Below are positions 1 through 9,694 of a stretch of DNA of 24,978 bases, one piece after another. Each line of letters begins with the position of its first letter. Positions within the stretch are counted from its first letter, which is position 1. The stretch is from a virus: positions 1 to 24,978 of the IMG/VR virus record IMGVR_UViG_3300017917_001775, one strand, 5' to 3'. The translations under genes and the position numbers were made by a program. Below the pieces are notes generated by a model, which saw only the letters and a program-made list of their open reading frames with translations, made no database searches and was not told the DNA's origin.

Positions 1-1859
1 CCCGCGATGTTCTCATAGGCTTTTTTGCCGTCATAAGGCCTCGTATAGACCATCACCACGTTTGGGTATCCCACGATTTTTCCAGTCTTGGGATGTCGAA
101 GAATCAGGGGCTTATAGGGCTCAGAAGTCTTAGGGTTCTTTGGATCAACATTAATCGGGGGTACGGTAGCAGCATCCCCCATTTCCAAAGAAAATGCCCG
201 ATCCCGAAGTTGACGAATTGTCAATGGGCCAGCAGGCTTTCCACTAGAAGGGGTCTTTTTTGAAGGCGACTTTCCTTTTTTCCCTTGAGTCGAAACTTGT
301 CCCGTTCCCGAATATGCAGCAGATCCTTGAGTTTTCAGCGTCGAGATACCCTGAATAGCTACGAACTTCTGACGGCGAGCCGTAAGGGTAAGAGTTGTAC
401 TGGCTCGACCACCAAAAGCAATGTTATGCGAGATCCCCTTAACGTACCATACTTGATCTTTCGGAGCTATGTAGACAGGAAACCCTAAACGAAGCTCTGG
501 GCGGATTGGGATATTGACCGTACCCTGATGCCTCCTGGAGTTTAGCCGATCCAAAATGTCCATCCCATGATAGAACATCCTCACGAGATCCCCCATAAAC
601 TCTGAGTTATAGGTATGAGGTCTCCAACCGTACTGACGAAGAAGATGGTAATCTGTCACGCTTGTAAAAGGAGTAATCTCCGGACCAAACCCATAGTCCA
701 CGTTCCCACCGAAAGAACCCTGAATAGTCAATTGAGTGACAACCTCAGCCTCGGACTCAGAAAAATCCCAATCGATGATATCGATATCTTGAATCCAAGA
801 AACGGGCTTATTGCTGAGGATATCAAGGTTGTAGAAAGGTGGCTTAAAAACGATATCTCCAGTCACATCCATGTAAAATTCGAATCCAATAGCCTCCTTA
901 CAAGCATTGGCGATCTCAAGTTTAGTCTGGTACTCAGATTGCCAAAAGTTCACCTCACCAGCCTGAGAAAACTGAGTCCGAAAAGCTGTTACATCAGGGT
1001 CCGTAGGGTCAAAGGCTAACTGAGCGGCCTGAGGTCCCCCATTAGCATTACGAACAGCATTTGCGATATGCGAGACTCCCTTAGTGGGGGTAAACTTTCC
1101 CTGTTCATACCCGTGAGCAATTGAATCCCCTCGAACAGCGATCCCATTCACCCCATATAACATGAGGTTTGATCGAATCCTAGAGAATCGACTCGACCAG
1201 TACCGCATTATATCTCCAAGGGCTTCCTTGAAGGTTGCCTTCTGACCTTCTTCTTTGTAGAGACTTACCAAAGACCCCGTACCCAAGATCACATCGCCAA
1301 AACTCATCTGAGCAAGGGTAAAGATCAGGTCATATGGGTTTGTGCCATAAAGAACGTTACCAAAAATCGATCTCCCCATCGCAGGGGTTGGGCCTGTGAA
1401 GGAGGGGTTGACGTTCATACGACAAATTTCCCACCACTTCAGGATGTCCGCACAACTGATGCTGATAGTATGCTCTCCTCCTGAATAAGAATCCCCAACC
1501 TCAGTGATAAGACCCCAGAAGATTGGATAATACTGAGGCAACCCCTCAAGAAGGTAGAAACCCTTAGCATAGATTTCAACCTCCATCATTGGAGTCAGAA
1601 CAGGGACCCCATCCACGTAAAAGTCATCTATGGAGTGACGCGGAATGCTCAAGTTGATAGTCGCCGAGCCTGGGACACTATCCACATCGAGATTAGTCTG
1701 AATTTGAGTGACATATCGGTTGAAGTCAAAGCGACGCTTACACATCGAGCACCCGATGATGTCCACCTCTCCATTGATGTAAACAATAGCATCAGGGGCC
1801 ATGACCACTGTAGGTCGCGCATTAGGGGTCCAAGTGCCCTGAAAGGGTCCTCGTGCCAT
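1..1859 (-). CDS. Baseplate hub-like protein (C-terminus beyond the window)
   Basis: I translated this frame by hand from the ATG at 1859 and found no stop down to base 1, giving at least 619 residues; the gene continues past the left edge. The start shares bases with the preceding stop (TAATG), so translation is probably coupled. Residues about 50-130 form a beta-rich segment (VPGSATINLSIPR, then a stretch on tail geometry-type residues). Around 465-495 comes YVKGISHNIAFGGRASTTLT, resembling the closing strand pattern of late-control protein D / gp27 / VgrG-type hub domains, where a 'V..V.H......TTL.L' pattern precedes an R-rich end. A lysine/serine-rich linker near 520-540 separates this from a further domain cut by the window edge. 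By family and position it would form the central hub at the tube tip. Hub identity is inference from fold pattern and synteny; a different baseplate protein is possible. Confidence 0.7.
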   Translation of the reverse strand, partial: MARGPFQGTWTPNARPTVVMAPDAIVYINGEVDIIGCSMCKRRFDFNRYVTQIQTNLDVDSVPGSATINLSIPRHSIDDFYVDGVPVLTPMMEVEIYAKGFYLLEGLPQYYPIFWGLITEVGDSYSGGEHTISISCADILKWWEICRMNVNPSFTGPTPAMGRSIFGNVLYGTNPYDLIFTLAQMSFGDVILGTGSLVSLYKEEGQKATFKEALGDIMRYWSSRFSRIRSNLMLYGVNGIAVRGDSIAHGYEQGKFTPTKGVSHIANAVRNANGGPQAAQLAFDPTDPDVTAFRTQFSQAGEVNFWQSEYQTKLEIANACKEAIGFEFYMDVTGDIVFKPPFYNLDILSNKPVSWIQDIDIIDWDFSESEAEVVTQLTIQGSFGGNVDYGFGPEITPFTSVTDYHLLRQYGWRPHTYNSEFMGDLVRMFYHGMDILDRLNSRRHQGTVNIPIRPELRLGFPVYIAPKDQVWYVKGISHNIAFGGRASTTLTLTARRQKFVAIQGISTLKTQGSAAYSGTGQVSTQGKKGKSPSKKTPSSGKPAGPLTIRQLRDRAFSLEMGDAATVPPINVDPKNPKTSEPYKPLILRHPKTGKIVGYPNVVMVYTRPYDGKKAYENIA

Positions 1860-3958
1860 TACTTTTTCCCTTTCCTCTGAGCCTGAGTTGGCTTAGGGAC
1901 AACCTGCCCTTGTGAACTTGGGGGCTTGAGAGCTGCTAAAACAGAAGGATCCAAAGTGATATCACCTGAAGGAGGACGGTTCTTGAAAAAATCAACCGTC
2001 CTAGCAGCTTCATCGGCCTCTCTACCTGACCGCTCAATGTCAGTCTCGGAACTTTCTAGCTCTGCCTGTCTGATCCTAGACTGTTCATCGAAGTTACTCT
2101 GTTCCAGATTAGCAAGAATCTGGTCTGTACTTATACCGGCCACTGGGCGTGACCTCTGAGGCAAAGCTCTGCCACCGTAATCATCGGGTCGATCCAAAAC
2201 AAACGTAGCCCTAACCGTGAATTGAAAATTATACTCCAGAGTATAGGGCTTATCATCAGTCTCAGTGATGTTGAAGTTGTCAAACGACCCGATGTAAAGA
2301 ATCGAGTCGTAGTAGATGTAAATCGAACCAACCAAAGAGAGCCTCGCGAAGAACTTATCCCTATTGGTCTCTTGCTCCAGCGGTGCAGTGAAGCAATACC
2401 CGTTATTCTTGTAGAGAAGAAACAACGAGAGAAAATTCCTATAACTCTCTGAGTAGTTCCTGGCTACACGAGTGAGCCCAGGACTAGATCCATCCCTATA
2501 CTGGGTTTGACTATTTGCATCAATGGCAAAAAACGCCGCAAGAGTCCCAGAGGCATCGATCTTATCCTGCTGGTCTCCCCAATGCTCCACAATGGGCCCA
2601 TTCCGGGTCCAATTACCATCGCTGACAACCTTCTCAGAACTAACCTTAAAGGACTTTGGGTTGACTAGCAAACGAAGGGGCGGAGTAGACCCCATCATGT
2701 CCAAAATGGACTTAGTTAACTTAGCCTCGGCACGCTGCTGACCTTGAAAACGAGCACCTAAAGTAGAGCGGTTTAGATCAGTGTCTACCTTTGCCTCAGA
2801 TTCCCGCTTCGATTGAGCCGCAGAAGTATTTCCTCCGTCAACCCAGCTACCATTTCCGGTATCTTTAGGTGGGGGAGAAGTAGCAGGATCAACAAAATCT
2901 GGAGGCTTACTTGAACCAACCGTGGTCATCGCCCGCTGAATTGAATCCCGAACCCCAGGGCTGGGCCGACCTGCAACGTTCTTATCCAAGATGGAAGGCA
3001 TGATCCTACCCTGTTCATCAACGAGGCCAGGGTTTTGCTTACAAACTTTCTCTTGGTAATCGGGATTCTTAAACTTGGCTCTATCTGCCTCGGGCAAACT
3101 ATTGATATATGCCTTGCTGGCATATATGCTACCATCTGGGTTCGTATAACCTCCAAAGTTGACACGATAAATCTGCCCTGCCTTCTTACCTTTGACATAG
3201 GCACCGCGAAAGTACTTCTCAGACCAGGGCAACTGTTGTTCCGGAGACAGGGTCGCGAAGTTATTCCAAACCTCGTCAGACATTCCAATCTTCTTAGCAG
3301 GTCCCAAAGTTAGCTGATTAAACCCCTGCGCAATTACTCTCCCACCTTGTTTATTCTGTGCCGCTGGACTAAAGTTGCTTTCACACTCCCACACAGCAGC
3401 CATCTCATAGGGGTCTACCTTAAGTCTCTGACACATCTGCACATAACTGACCCAAAAAGAAGGTTCAAGTGCGGCTCCTCTTGGGTAAGCGTTGCTATCG
3501 ACAAGTGTGACACCATTGTCCGAAACTCCGGTAGACTTTGCCCCCTCCCCTCCAACATAATTCCCAGACTGATCCCCATAATCAAGTTGTTGTTCCGGCC
3601 ATCCCGTAACACTTGCAATCGACGCCGACCGATCGAGCATTCTCCCTGTAATTTTGGCCGCCGGAGGGATAATTCCCACCACAAATAGTTTTGGGTTCGC
3701 CTTCGTCTGAGAAACCGGAATGAAGTCCTGATTTGAGTCGAACTGAAACTCACTACTAGAGAAAAAAGTCAGGAGATTGCGATACAGATCCGGCCCATAG
3801 TAATCCGCTGTATTTTCGATTTCATCGATGACACGGTCACCTCGCCGAAGACCGGGAGGGAGCGGATGTGTTGCCGCCTGGCCGCTAGAAACAGGAGAAA
3901 ATACCAACCTCTCATAAGAAGTTGGATCATTCCCAGTAGGGTTCCGTTGGTCAGCCAT
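1859..3958 (-). CDS. Baseplate/tail protein with lytic transglycosylase-like domain
   Basis: 699 residues from ATG at 3958; a GTG one codon upstream (3961) is an alternative. The ATG overlaps the previous stop by one base (TGATG). Residues about 165-310 resemble a lytic transglycosylase (SLT) domain: WECESNFSPAAQN has the typical E-S-x-F-x-P-x-A motif with candidate catalytic Glu193, followed by AQGFNQL near 210-216, matching the usual G-(L/F)-x-Q motif. Residues about 430-590 repeat the fold of the neighbouring 222-residue protein, with shared landmarks VNP (432), HWG (459), NNG (518), YIG (555) and ETDD (566). The C-terminus is charged, then proline/lysine rich. The likely role is a hub-proximal baseplate component that opens cell-wall peptidoglycan during DNA entry. 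The enzyme assignment is by motif only; activity is unproven. Confidence 0.75.
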   Translation of the reverse strand: MADQRNPTGNDPTSYERLVFSPVSSGQAATHPLPPGLRRGDRVIDEIENTADYYGPDLYRNLLTFFSSSEFQFDSNQDFIPVSQTKANPKLFVVGIIPPAAKITGRMLDRSASIASVTGWPEQQLDYGDQSGNYVGGEGAKSTGVSDNGVTLVDSNAYPRGAALEPSFWVSYVQMCQRLKVDPYEMAAVWECESNFSPAAQNKQGGRVIAQGFNQLTLGPAKKIGMSDEVWNNFATLSPEQQLPWSEKYFRGAYVKGKKAGQIYRVNFGGYTNPDGSIYASKAYINSLPEADRAKFKNPDYQEKVCKQNPGLVDEQGRIMPSILDKNVAGRPSPGVRDSIQRAMTTVGSSKPPDFVDPATSPPPKDTGNGSWVDGGNTSAAQSKRESEAKVDTDLNRSTLGARFQGQQRAEAKLTKSILDMMGSTPPLRLLVNPKSFKVSSEKVVSDGNWTRNGPIVEHWGDQQDKIDASGTLAAFFAIDANSQTQYRDGSSPGLTRVARNYSESYRNFLSLFLLYKNNGYCFTAPLEQETNRDKFFARLSLVGSIYIYYDSILYIGSFDNFNITETDDKPYTLEYNFQFTVRATFVLDRPDDYGGRALPQRSRPVAGISTDQILANLEQSNFDEQSRIRQAELESSETDIERSGREADEAARTVDFFKNRPPSGDITLDPSVLAALKPPSSQGQVVPKPTQAQRKGKK

Positions 3959-4626
3959 CACAACCCCGTAGTCACAGGGACAGTTGTTGCACCGAGAGAA
4001 TTTCTAGACTGAAAAGAAGGAACTCCATTATATACAGGGAAAGCGGTAATCGGAATTTGCTGAATCGTATGCTCTACCTTGAAGTTCCATGTCAGCTTGA
4101 AGGCAAAAGGAGAGTCGTCTGTCTCCTCTACTGAAAAGCTTCGAAAGGTACCGATATAAGTGCCACGATCAAACAGGATCATGACCCTACCCTGAAGAAC
4201 GATGTTCCCGTAGGGATCATAAACAGACCCATTATTGCGATACAGGTCATAGAGGTCCCTATACCGATCCCAAGCTATAGTCCGCTGTCTCAAAACCGAT
4301 GAAAGGCCCGTATACAGATTAACAAATGCGCCGGTGCTTTGGTCGGCGGAGATCTCAGTCAGGTCGTCCCCCCAATGTTGCTCTACAAACCCACCCCTAG
4401 TTTGAATCCGCTCGACCTTCTTATTGAAGGTCTCAGCAAAACTCATTGGATTCACATGGGAAATGAGAGCATGTGGCAGTAGCGCCTTCTGGAAGTCATA
4501 AGGGCTCGTGACCTGGAAGGCAAGAGGCACATAATGCCTTCTAGTATCTGCACCATGAAGGTAGACGGGTGCTCCATCCGTAATCGGAGCAAAGTTCGAG
4601 GGGTTTGCCGAGCGAATATAGGCCAT
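3958..4626 (-). CDS. Baseplate-associated structural protein, paralogue of the next gene's C-terminal domain
   Basis: 222 residues. ATG at 4626 overlaps the tape-measure stop (TAATG), and its own TGA overlaps the next start, so three consecutive tail genes are coupled. The body (about 55-190) aligns by eye with residues 430-590 of the following protein: VNP (58), EQHWGDD (82-88), YRNNG (129-133), TYIG (156-159), VEETDD (166-171). The N-terminal 50 residues and the Thr/Val-rich C-terminal 30 residues have no counterpart. Position directly after the tape measure matches where contractile phages carry tube-initiator or hub-connector proteins, some of which carry LysM-like domains; I see no clear LysM motif, so I name only the context. 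A structural role is well supported by synteny, the exact role is not. Confidence 0.65.
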   Translation of the reverse strand: MAYIRSANPSNFAPITDGAPVYLHGADTRRHYVPLAFQVTSPYDFQKALLPHALISHVNPMSFAETFNKKVERIQTRGGFVEQHWGDDLTEISADQSTGAFVNLYTGLSSVLRQRTIAWDRYRDLYDLYRNNGSVYDPYGNIVLQGRVMILFDRGTYIGTFRSFSVEETDDSPFAFKLTWNFKVEHTIQQIPITAFPVYNGVPSFQSRNSLGATTVPVTTGL

Positions 4627-7600
4627 TAGTTGAACTTCTCCCTACGCTTGTACTCGTACACTCCCTGATTTACCTTCTCCCTTATGAGGTTAGCCAGATC
4701 CTGACCCCCAATCCCGTTGACATTCACCGTGATATGAGGAGCCCCTCCACCTTCCCCTCCGGCGGGAACAATACGCTCTCCTTTTCCAATCGAGGTCAAC
4801 CCTTCACCCGGCGCTGGATTAATCTGTGCTAGACCTCCAGAGATACTTGCTACGAAACCGCCCTCAGCTTTTGCGGGCAGGTTAACAAAGCCTTCCTTGT
4901 ACTTCTTTTCGTCGATATACTCCTGTGCTTGCCCTCCCACACTCAAACCAGAATCCTGCATTCTTTGTAGAACCTGATTAGGGTCAGAAGCGGTGTAGAC
5001 GGCGTACTCGAACAAGGCAACACGAACTGCCTCCAAGACTCCCTTCTCTACTGTATCCTTGATCTTCGTTTCGAGCTGGGTTTGGTCCAACTTCACACCT
5101 TTTCGCCGCAAAGCATCCCAAAGATCCTGAAGGTTACTAACCGTCTCTTTCTCGGCAATCTCCTGATTCGAGATTAACTTAGCAGTAGCAGTATCCGGGG
5201 TTGAGGTTTGCATTGGACCATTGACAGGGAACATAGCGGGTTCCGTTTTTGCGGGAGCTACAGGAGCTGCGGGAGCAGCAGAGGCAGTAACAACCCCTGC
5301 CATCCCTGGGGCAGAAGACTTCGCGGTAGACGCAGCTTGACCAGTTGGTGCCGTAGCAGAAGCCTGAGGTGCACCTGACGCGGTTTTGTTAGATAGAAGC
5401 CCCATCTGAGGTAGAGTCTTAGCCAAACTCTCCGGAGACATCGCCCAACCAGCTTTTTTGATAAACTCCGCGTAGTCCTTTTCGTCAAACCCAGCGTCTG
5501 ACATCGCTTTCTGGATAGTAACCTGAGGAAGATTTTTATCCCCTCGATCAATAGCGGCTTGACGAGCCTCCTGCTGTACAATAAGGGAGTCTTGGAACTT
5601 ATCCCTCTTGCTCTTATCAAGGGTGTCCATCATTCCAATAGCCTTAAGACCACCCTTCTCAGTGTTCAGGTCACTATGAGCCGCAATATCCTCAATGGCA
5701 TTTGCGAGAGTCTTATTCTTCCCAAGGACAGAAAGCTTTGAGAATGACTCCTCCGCCTCTTTGGTAAATTCCGTCAACTCGTCCCCGACGAGCGCGTGTC
5801 CGACTATCTTTTCCTTAGCAGCCTTTTTTTCCTCAATGTACTCCTTCTTATCGCGTTCAGAAGATCCAGACAGGGCCTTATCAAGCATAGGACCCACAAC
5901 GTCCATCATCTTGCCCTTCTTCTTCCAAACATCGGTCTCACCAGCACCAGCCTTCAAAATTGCATCTACATTGGCAGCATTACCCTCATCCCTAAAATGC
6001 CTAAGAGCCTCATCCATCTTCTTGGCCTCGGCATCTTTCCGACCGCCAAAAACCGGCGCAACAAGGTCAATGAACTCATTGATGGTTTTTATGATGTCCT
6101 TCAAGGCAACATAAAGGTGGTTGAAGATACCATCAACAACCCGCGCTATCTTGTCCGTGATAGTAGTTGTAGCTTCAAATGTCTTAGCCGCGTAGTCAGT
6201 CTGCTCTGCTGCTGCTGCCAGGTTATCCTGGTCACTCTTTTCCATCGTAGCGATGATGTCCGCATCATCCGCTGCCTTGATAGCCTTCTCATCAGTGAGT
6301 TTCATATTATCCATTCGAGAGAGCATCTGCTTGTCCCCCTCACTCAGATCCTCACCCCTGGCACGTTTTCCAAGCAGCTTGACCATCTCATCCTTCTGGT
6401 CATCGACAGCAGCCTCTAACTTCGCCATCTGACGAAATTGCTCCAATGAGACACCCGCTGATTTCCTAGCAGCAAATGCTTGGATACCAGACATATCCCT
6501 AAGCTTACCACCCCCTCCAAACCGTTGAAGGGCCGCCTTGGTAGCAGTAAGGGCCCCCGCCGCAGAAAGATTCGAGGCTGCTTCCTGAAGGCCCATTATC
6601 CCGCCTTTTTTAATGGCATTCTGGTCCATCTTCACTTCTTGAAGGAATGACTTAAAATGCGCCCTCTGCCCCTCTGGAACCTTCTTGAGCATCTCCTCCA
6701 TCTTTTCCGAAGCCCCTGCTACTCCATTCTGGGCATCCTCAACTACCTTTCGTACCTCTTCAGAGGATACCCCGGCATAAGAAGCCATATCTGCATATGC
6801 GAGCTTAGTTTTTCTCTCTAAATCCTTGGTAACGATATCACGCATCTTCCCTTCCCCAGCAAGAAGGGTCATACGGAGGCGTTCCTCCTCAGACATCTGC
6901 TTCATACCCTGAGTAGCTGTCTGCATGAACTTTTGAGCTTCTCTGGGGTTCATCACTTTCCCGAGAAGCTTAAGCATTGTGGCAGCCTGTCCGATTCTCG
7001 TCGTGTAAAGACCAAGATCCGCCGAGACTCCTCGAAGAATCGCAAAGAACTTGTTCGTCGCGATTCCTGACTCTGCTGCCTCTTTGGTGAGACGGGCGAA
7101 TTCTAACTTCATCCCAGAGATGCTAGTACCCATCTCGGTAAACATCTCTGCCTGAAGGTCAGTTAGCTCATTCACACTGACCCCCATCAGCCGGGCGTAG
7201 GCAAAGCTCATTCTCGCCATATCACCAAAACCCTTAACTTGACTCGCTGCCTCCTCAGACGAATCACCGGCATTCTTAAACGCCTGGGTCATACTTTTAA
7301 GGGTAATCCCCTGTTGAGCCAAGGCATTCGTCGTTCTGATTATATCATCAGGACTAGTTCCCCACTTGATGTTCTCGGCTATATTTGTGGCATCCGACCG
7401 AACCTGATCCATTACCTTATCAAGCTTCTGAAAAGCCCCCCCGGCAGACTTACCACTTTCATACATAAATTCAGCAGACGAAGCGCCTTCCAAAAGGTTT
7501 TTATTCATATCTTTGGCAGCCGCCTCAACATCGAGGACAAGCTTCACAATAGCGGCAAAGATACCAGCCGAGGCAGACAAGATAGGGCCCATCTTGGAAA

Positions 7601-8390
7601 GAGTAGCGATCAATGGGCCGACCCCCTTCATGAGTGCCCCCATAGACTCCATGGCCCCGCCCGTAGCCCCACCCATTTTGGCACCCTTGGCAGCGAATTT
7701 AGCACCCCACTTCATGCTGCCCTTGCCAATGCCCTTCATAATATCGCCGGAGATCTTCAGTCCAGCCTTACTCAATCCAAGAAAGTCCTTGCCTGCAAGT
7801 GAACTAAGAGCATCCTTGAAGCCGTCAGCTACCTCAGCACCAGTATCGTGAGCCTTTAGCTTATCGATACCTTCTTTCCTCTGAGCCGCCTTTTGAGACC
7901 TCTTTTCTATGCTAGCTAATGCCCCAGTCTCATCCATTCGCTTAGCAAGCTTTCCACGTGTTCTCGCGAAGCCTCTTTTAGCACTACTAATTTTAGACTT
8001 TGAAGCCGAAATATATCTACCGATTACTCTCTTCTCTTCCTTTGTCTTGGCCTCCCTAAGTTTTCTCTCAAACTTTTGAACCTTACGACCTTCGACCATA
8101 ACGACCTTCGTGAGCTTTTTTGCGGAAGTTGAGGCCTCCTTAAATTCCTTTGACAGCCTTGCCTGATGCTTAGGAGACATAGACCTTGCCATTTGAGTCA
8201 AGGTAGTACGAGTTCGACCGATCTGTTTTCGAAACTCCTCAACACCCTTCTTGTCAAGACCCTTCAACTCAAGCTTCTGCCGCACCATCCCCTTGAGGGA
8301 TTTGTCGATCTTGGAGATCTCCCCCATCGCCTTGCGAGTTTGAAGCTCGATATTGAACGCCAGTTCAACTTGTTCTCGCTCACTTGCCAT
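4626..8390 (-). CDS. Tail tape measure protein
   Basis: 1254 residues, ATG at 8390 with GGAG eight bases upstream, three bases after the preceding stop. Order of parts: a basic, helical, coiled-coil-like N-terminus (1-185); a Gly/Ala/Met-rich hydrophobic segment (about 235-290) of the kind predicted to insert in membrane; a long helical middle with many Lys/Glu/Ala repeats; an Ala/Pro/Thr-rich linker (about 1002-1058); and a C-terminus with AEGGFVASISGGLAQINPA and HITVNVNGIGG, a pattern common at tape-measure ends. Tape measures set tail length, thread the tube lumen and are ejected with DNA. At the usual roughly 0.15 nm per residue this would imply a tail of about 180-190 nm; that is an estimate from family behaviour. 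It is flanked by probable chaperones upstream and baseplate genes downstream, the classical position. Confidence 0.93.
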   Translation of the reverse strand: MASEREQVELAFNIELQTRKAMGEISKIDKSLKGMVRQKLELKGLDKKGVEEFRKQIGRTRTTLTQMARSMSPKHQARLSKEFKEASTSAKKLTKVVMVEGRKVQKFERKLREAKTKEEKRVIGRYISASKSKISSAKRGFARTRGKLAKRMDETGALASIEKRSQKAAQRKEGIDKLKAHDTGAEVADGFKDALSSLAGKDFLGLSKAGLKISGDIMKGIGKGSMKWGAKFAAKGAKMGGATGGAMESMGALMKGVGPLIATLSKMGPILSASAGIFAAIVKLVLDVEAAAKDMNKNLLEGASSAEFMYESGKSAGGAFQKLDKVMDQVRSDATNIAENIKWGTSPDDIIRTTNALAQQGITLKSMTQAFKNAGDSSEEAASQVKGFGDMARMSFAYARLMGVSVNELTDLQAEMFTEMGTSISGMKLEFARLTKEAAESGIATNKFFAILRGVSADLGLYTTRIGQAATMLKLLGKVMNPREAQKFMQTATQGMKQMSEEERLRMTLLAGEGKMRDIVTKDLERKTKLAYADMASYAGVSSEEVRKVVEDAQNGVAGASEKMEEMLKKVPEGQRAHFKSFLQEVKMDQNAIKKGGIMGLQEAASNLSAAGALTATKAALQRFGGGGKLRDMSGIQAFAARKSAGVSLEQFRQMAKLEAAVDDQKDEMVKLLGKRARGEDLSEGDKQMLSRMDNMKLTDEKAIKAADDADIIATMEKSDQDNLAAAAEQTDYAAKTFEATTTITDKIARVVDGIFNHLYVALKDIIKTINEFIDLVAPVFGGRKDAEAKKMDEALRHFRDEGNAANVDAILKAGAGETDVWKKKGKMMDVVGPMLDKALSGSSERDKKEYIEEKKAAKEKIVGHALVGDELTEFTKEAEESFSKLSVLGKNKTLANAIEDIAAHSDLNTEKGGLKAIGMMDTLDKSKRDKFQDSLIVQQEARQAAIDRGDKNLPQVTIQKAMSDAGFDEKDYAEFIKKAGWAMSPESLAKTLPQMGLLSNKTASGAPQASATAPTGQAASTAKSSAPGMAGVVTASAAPAAPVAPAKTEPAMFPVNGPMQTSTPDTATAKLISNQEIAEKETVSNLQDLWDALRRKGVKLDQTQLETKIKDTVEKGVLEAVRVALFEYAVYTASDPNQVLQRMQDSGLSVGGQAQEYIDEKKYKEGFVNLPAKAEGGFVASISGGLAQINPAPGEGLTSIGKGERIVPAGGEGGGAPHITVNVNGIGGQDLANLIREKVNQGVYEYKRREKFN

Positions 8391-8393
8391 GAA

Positions 8394-9686
8394 TCATCTC
8401 CGAAACGGGGTCGCCCTTGGTCGCTGTGGAGGCAAAGGTGGAACTTCAGTGGGATCACGATCGGTAGACCCCACAGTCAAGCCCTGATAAGTTTCCTCCT
8501 GACCCTCAACATATTTTTGAAGAAACCCATCCATTCTCTCATCCATTAACTCTGGATAAACCATACGTTTAGCAACAGCCTGTGCATCTAGTTGCCGCTT
8601 CCGGGCTACTCTCTGCGCGACTTCTTCCCGTGTGAGGCCCGCAAACTCCGAACTAGCAGAATAGGGTAGAGATTGTCCCTGAGATCTCACAATCTCCTGG
8701 ATCTTCTGCTGACGTTCTTGAAGCTGTGTTCGAAGCTTGGCTTCCTCACGCGCTACAACCTCGTCATGCCAGTCTCTTTCCCCACGAAGATTCTTTTCTA
8801 GCTGATCAGCCAACTCTTCTACTGATCGCGCCACCTGCATTACATACCTAGAACTCTCCTTAGTCTTCTCGGGGTCCTCACGAAGAACAACTTGACGAAT
8901 AAGTTGGTCCCGGCGCTGGACTCGCGCTTCCCTCTCCTTCTGGCGCCGGTCCTTATCCTGATTATAGACTTTCTGAAGGCTCTTCCCTGCAAAGCAAGAC
9001 CCTACAAACTTCGCATTATCCCATTCTCGTTCCGCTTGCTCTCGAAGATCATCGTAGTAGTTAAGTGCCCTCCAGACTAACTGAGCAAAGTTGAGCCCGA
9101 GACGCTCTGTTCCCGGTACTCCTGTTACCGCAGAGGACATTGGGTCAAGACCACGAAACTGCGCCCAACGAAACCTAGAACTATGTTCCATCTGGTAGGC
9201 TTCCGTAAGGGTCACTGCTCCAGCTGCCTTGGCATTAACCTCAGACAAAAACCGAATGATCTTCCCTCGGGCCCCGGCGGGTAAACTAGACAAAGTCTCT
9301 TGAATCTTCGGTACCCACTTCTCTCGTTGAGGCAAAATATTTTCACCCTCAACCATAAAAACGCCATATGCCATAAATGCTGAGTAATACCGGTCAATTG
9401 ACTTACCAGTCATCTCACTATGGGACCCTGATACCCATTGGATATACTCAAATTCTCGATGACTCATTGACTTAAAGATGAATTGGACCCCATTAATTTC
9501 AGCAGGAAGTAACAAAAAACCACGAAAGAGTAAACTCTCCACGTCTCGATAGATCTCTGGATTTACCTCCGGCTCTTTAGGAGCCGAAATTCGGATATTC
9601 TCAGGGTCAACTTCTTCCGAGGCGAGGGCTCCCTCGGCCCCCTCCACGATTTCGTTAATCCGGTCGTTGAGGCTAGGCCGTGGCAT
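8394..9686 (-). CDS. Probable tail assembly protein (chaperone-like), second of a pair
   Basis: 430 residues; ATG at 9686 has GAGGTGA five bases upstream, and the preceding gene's TGA lies within that Shine-Dalgarno stretch. The N-terminal 45 residues are acidic. Residues about 50-240 are the most protein-like part (for example FIFKSMSHREFEYIQW near 68-83 and WRALNYYDDLREQAEREWDN near 205-225). The rest is very rich in Arg, Gln and Glu and likely helical or coiled coil, ending in a proline-rich tail. Lying between another chaperone-like gene and the tape measure, it occupies the slot of the second tail-assembly chaperone in many phages. It is far longer than typical chaperones (about 100-250 residues) and I see no catalytic motif. 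The call rests on position plus a weak resemblance; a minor structural protein is the alternative. Confidence 0.5.
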   Translation of the reverse strand: MPRPSLNDRINEIVEGAEGALASEEVDPENIRISAPKEPEVNPEIYRDVESLLFRGFLLLPAEINGVQFIFKSMSHREFEYIQWVSGSHSEMTGKSIDRYYSAFMAYGVFMVEGENILPQREKWVPKIQETLSSLPAGARGKIIRFLSEVNAKAAGAVTLTEAYQMEHSSRFRWAQFRGLDPMSSAVTGVPGTERLGLNFAQLVWRALNYYDDLREQAEREWDNAKFVGSCFAGKSLQKVYNQDKDRRQKEREARVQRRDQLIRQVVLREDPEKTKESSRYVMQVARSVEELADQLEKNLRGERDWHDEVVAREEAKLRTQLQERQQKIQEIVRSQGQSLPYSASSEFAGLTREEVAQRVARKRQLDAQAVAKRMVYPELMDERMDGFLQKYVEGQEETYQGLTVGSTDRDPTEVPPLPPQRPRATPFRR

Positions 9687-9694
9687 AAGTCACC

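Noticed and set aside
5796-6419. Plus-strand ORF of 207 codons within the tape measure
   Set aside because: Antisense to a well supported tape-measure gene and lacking any ribosome-binding site or family pattern.
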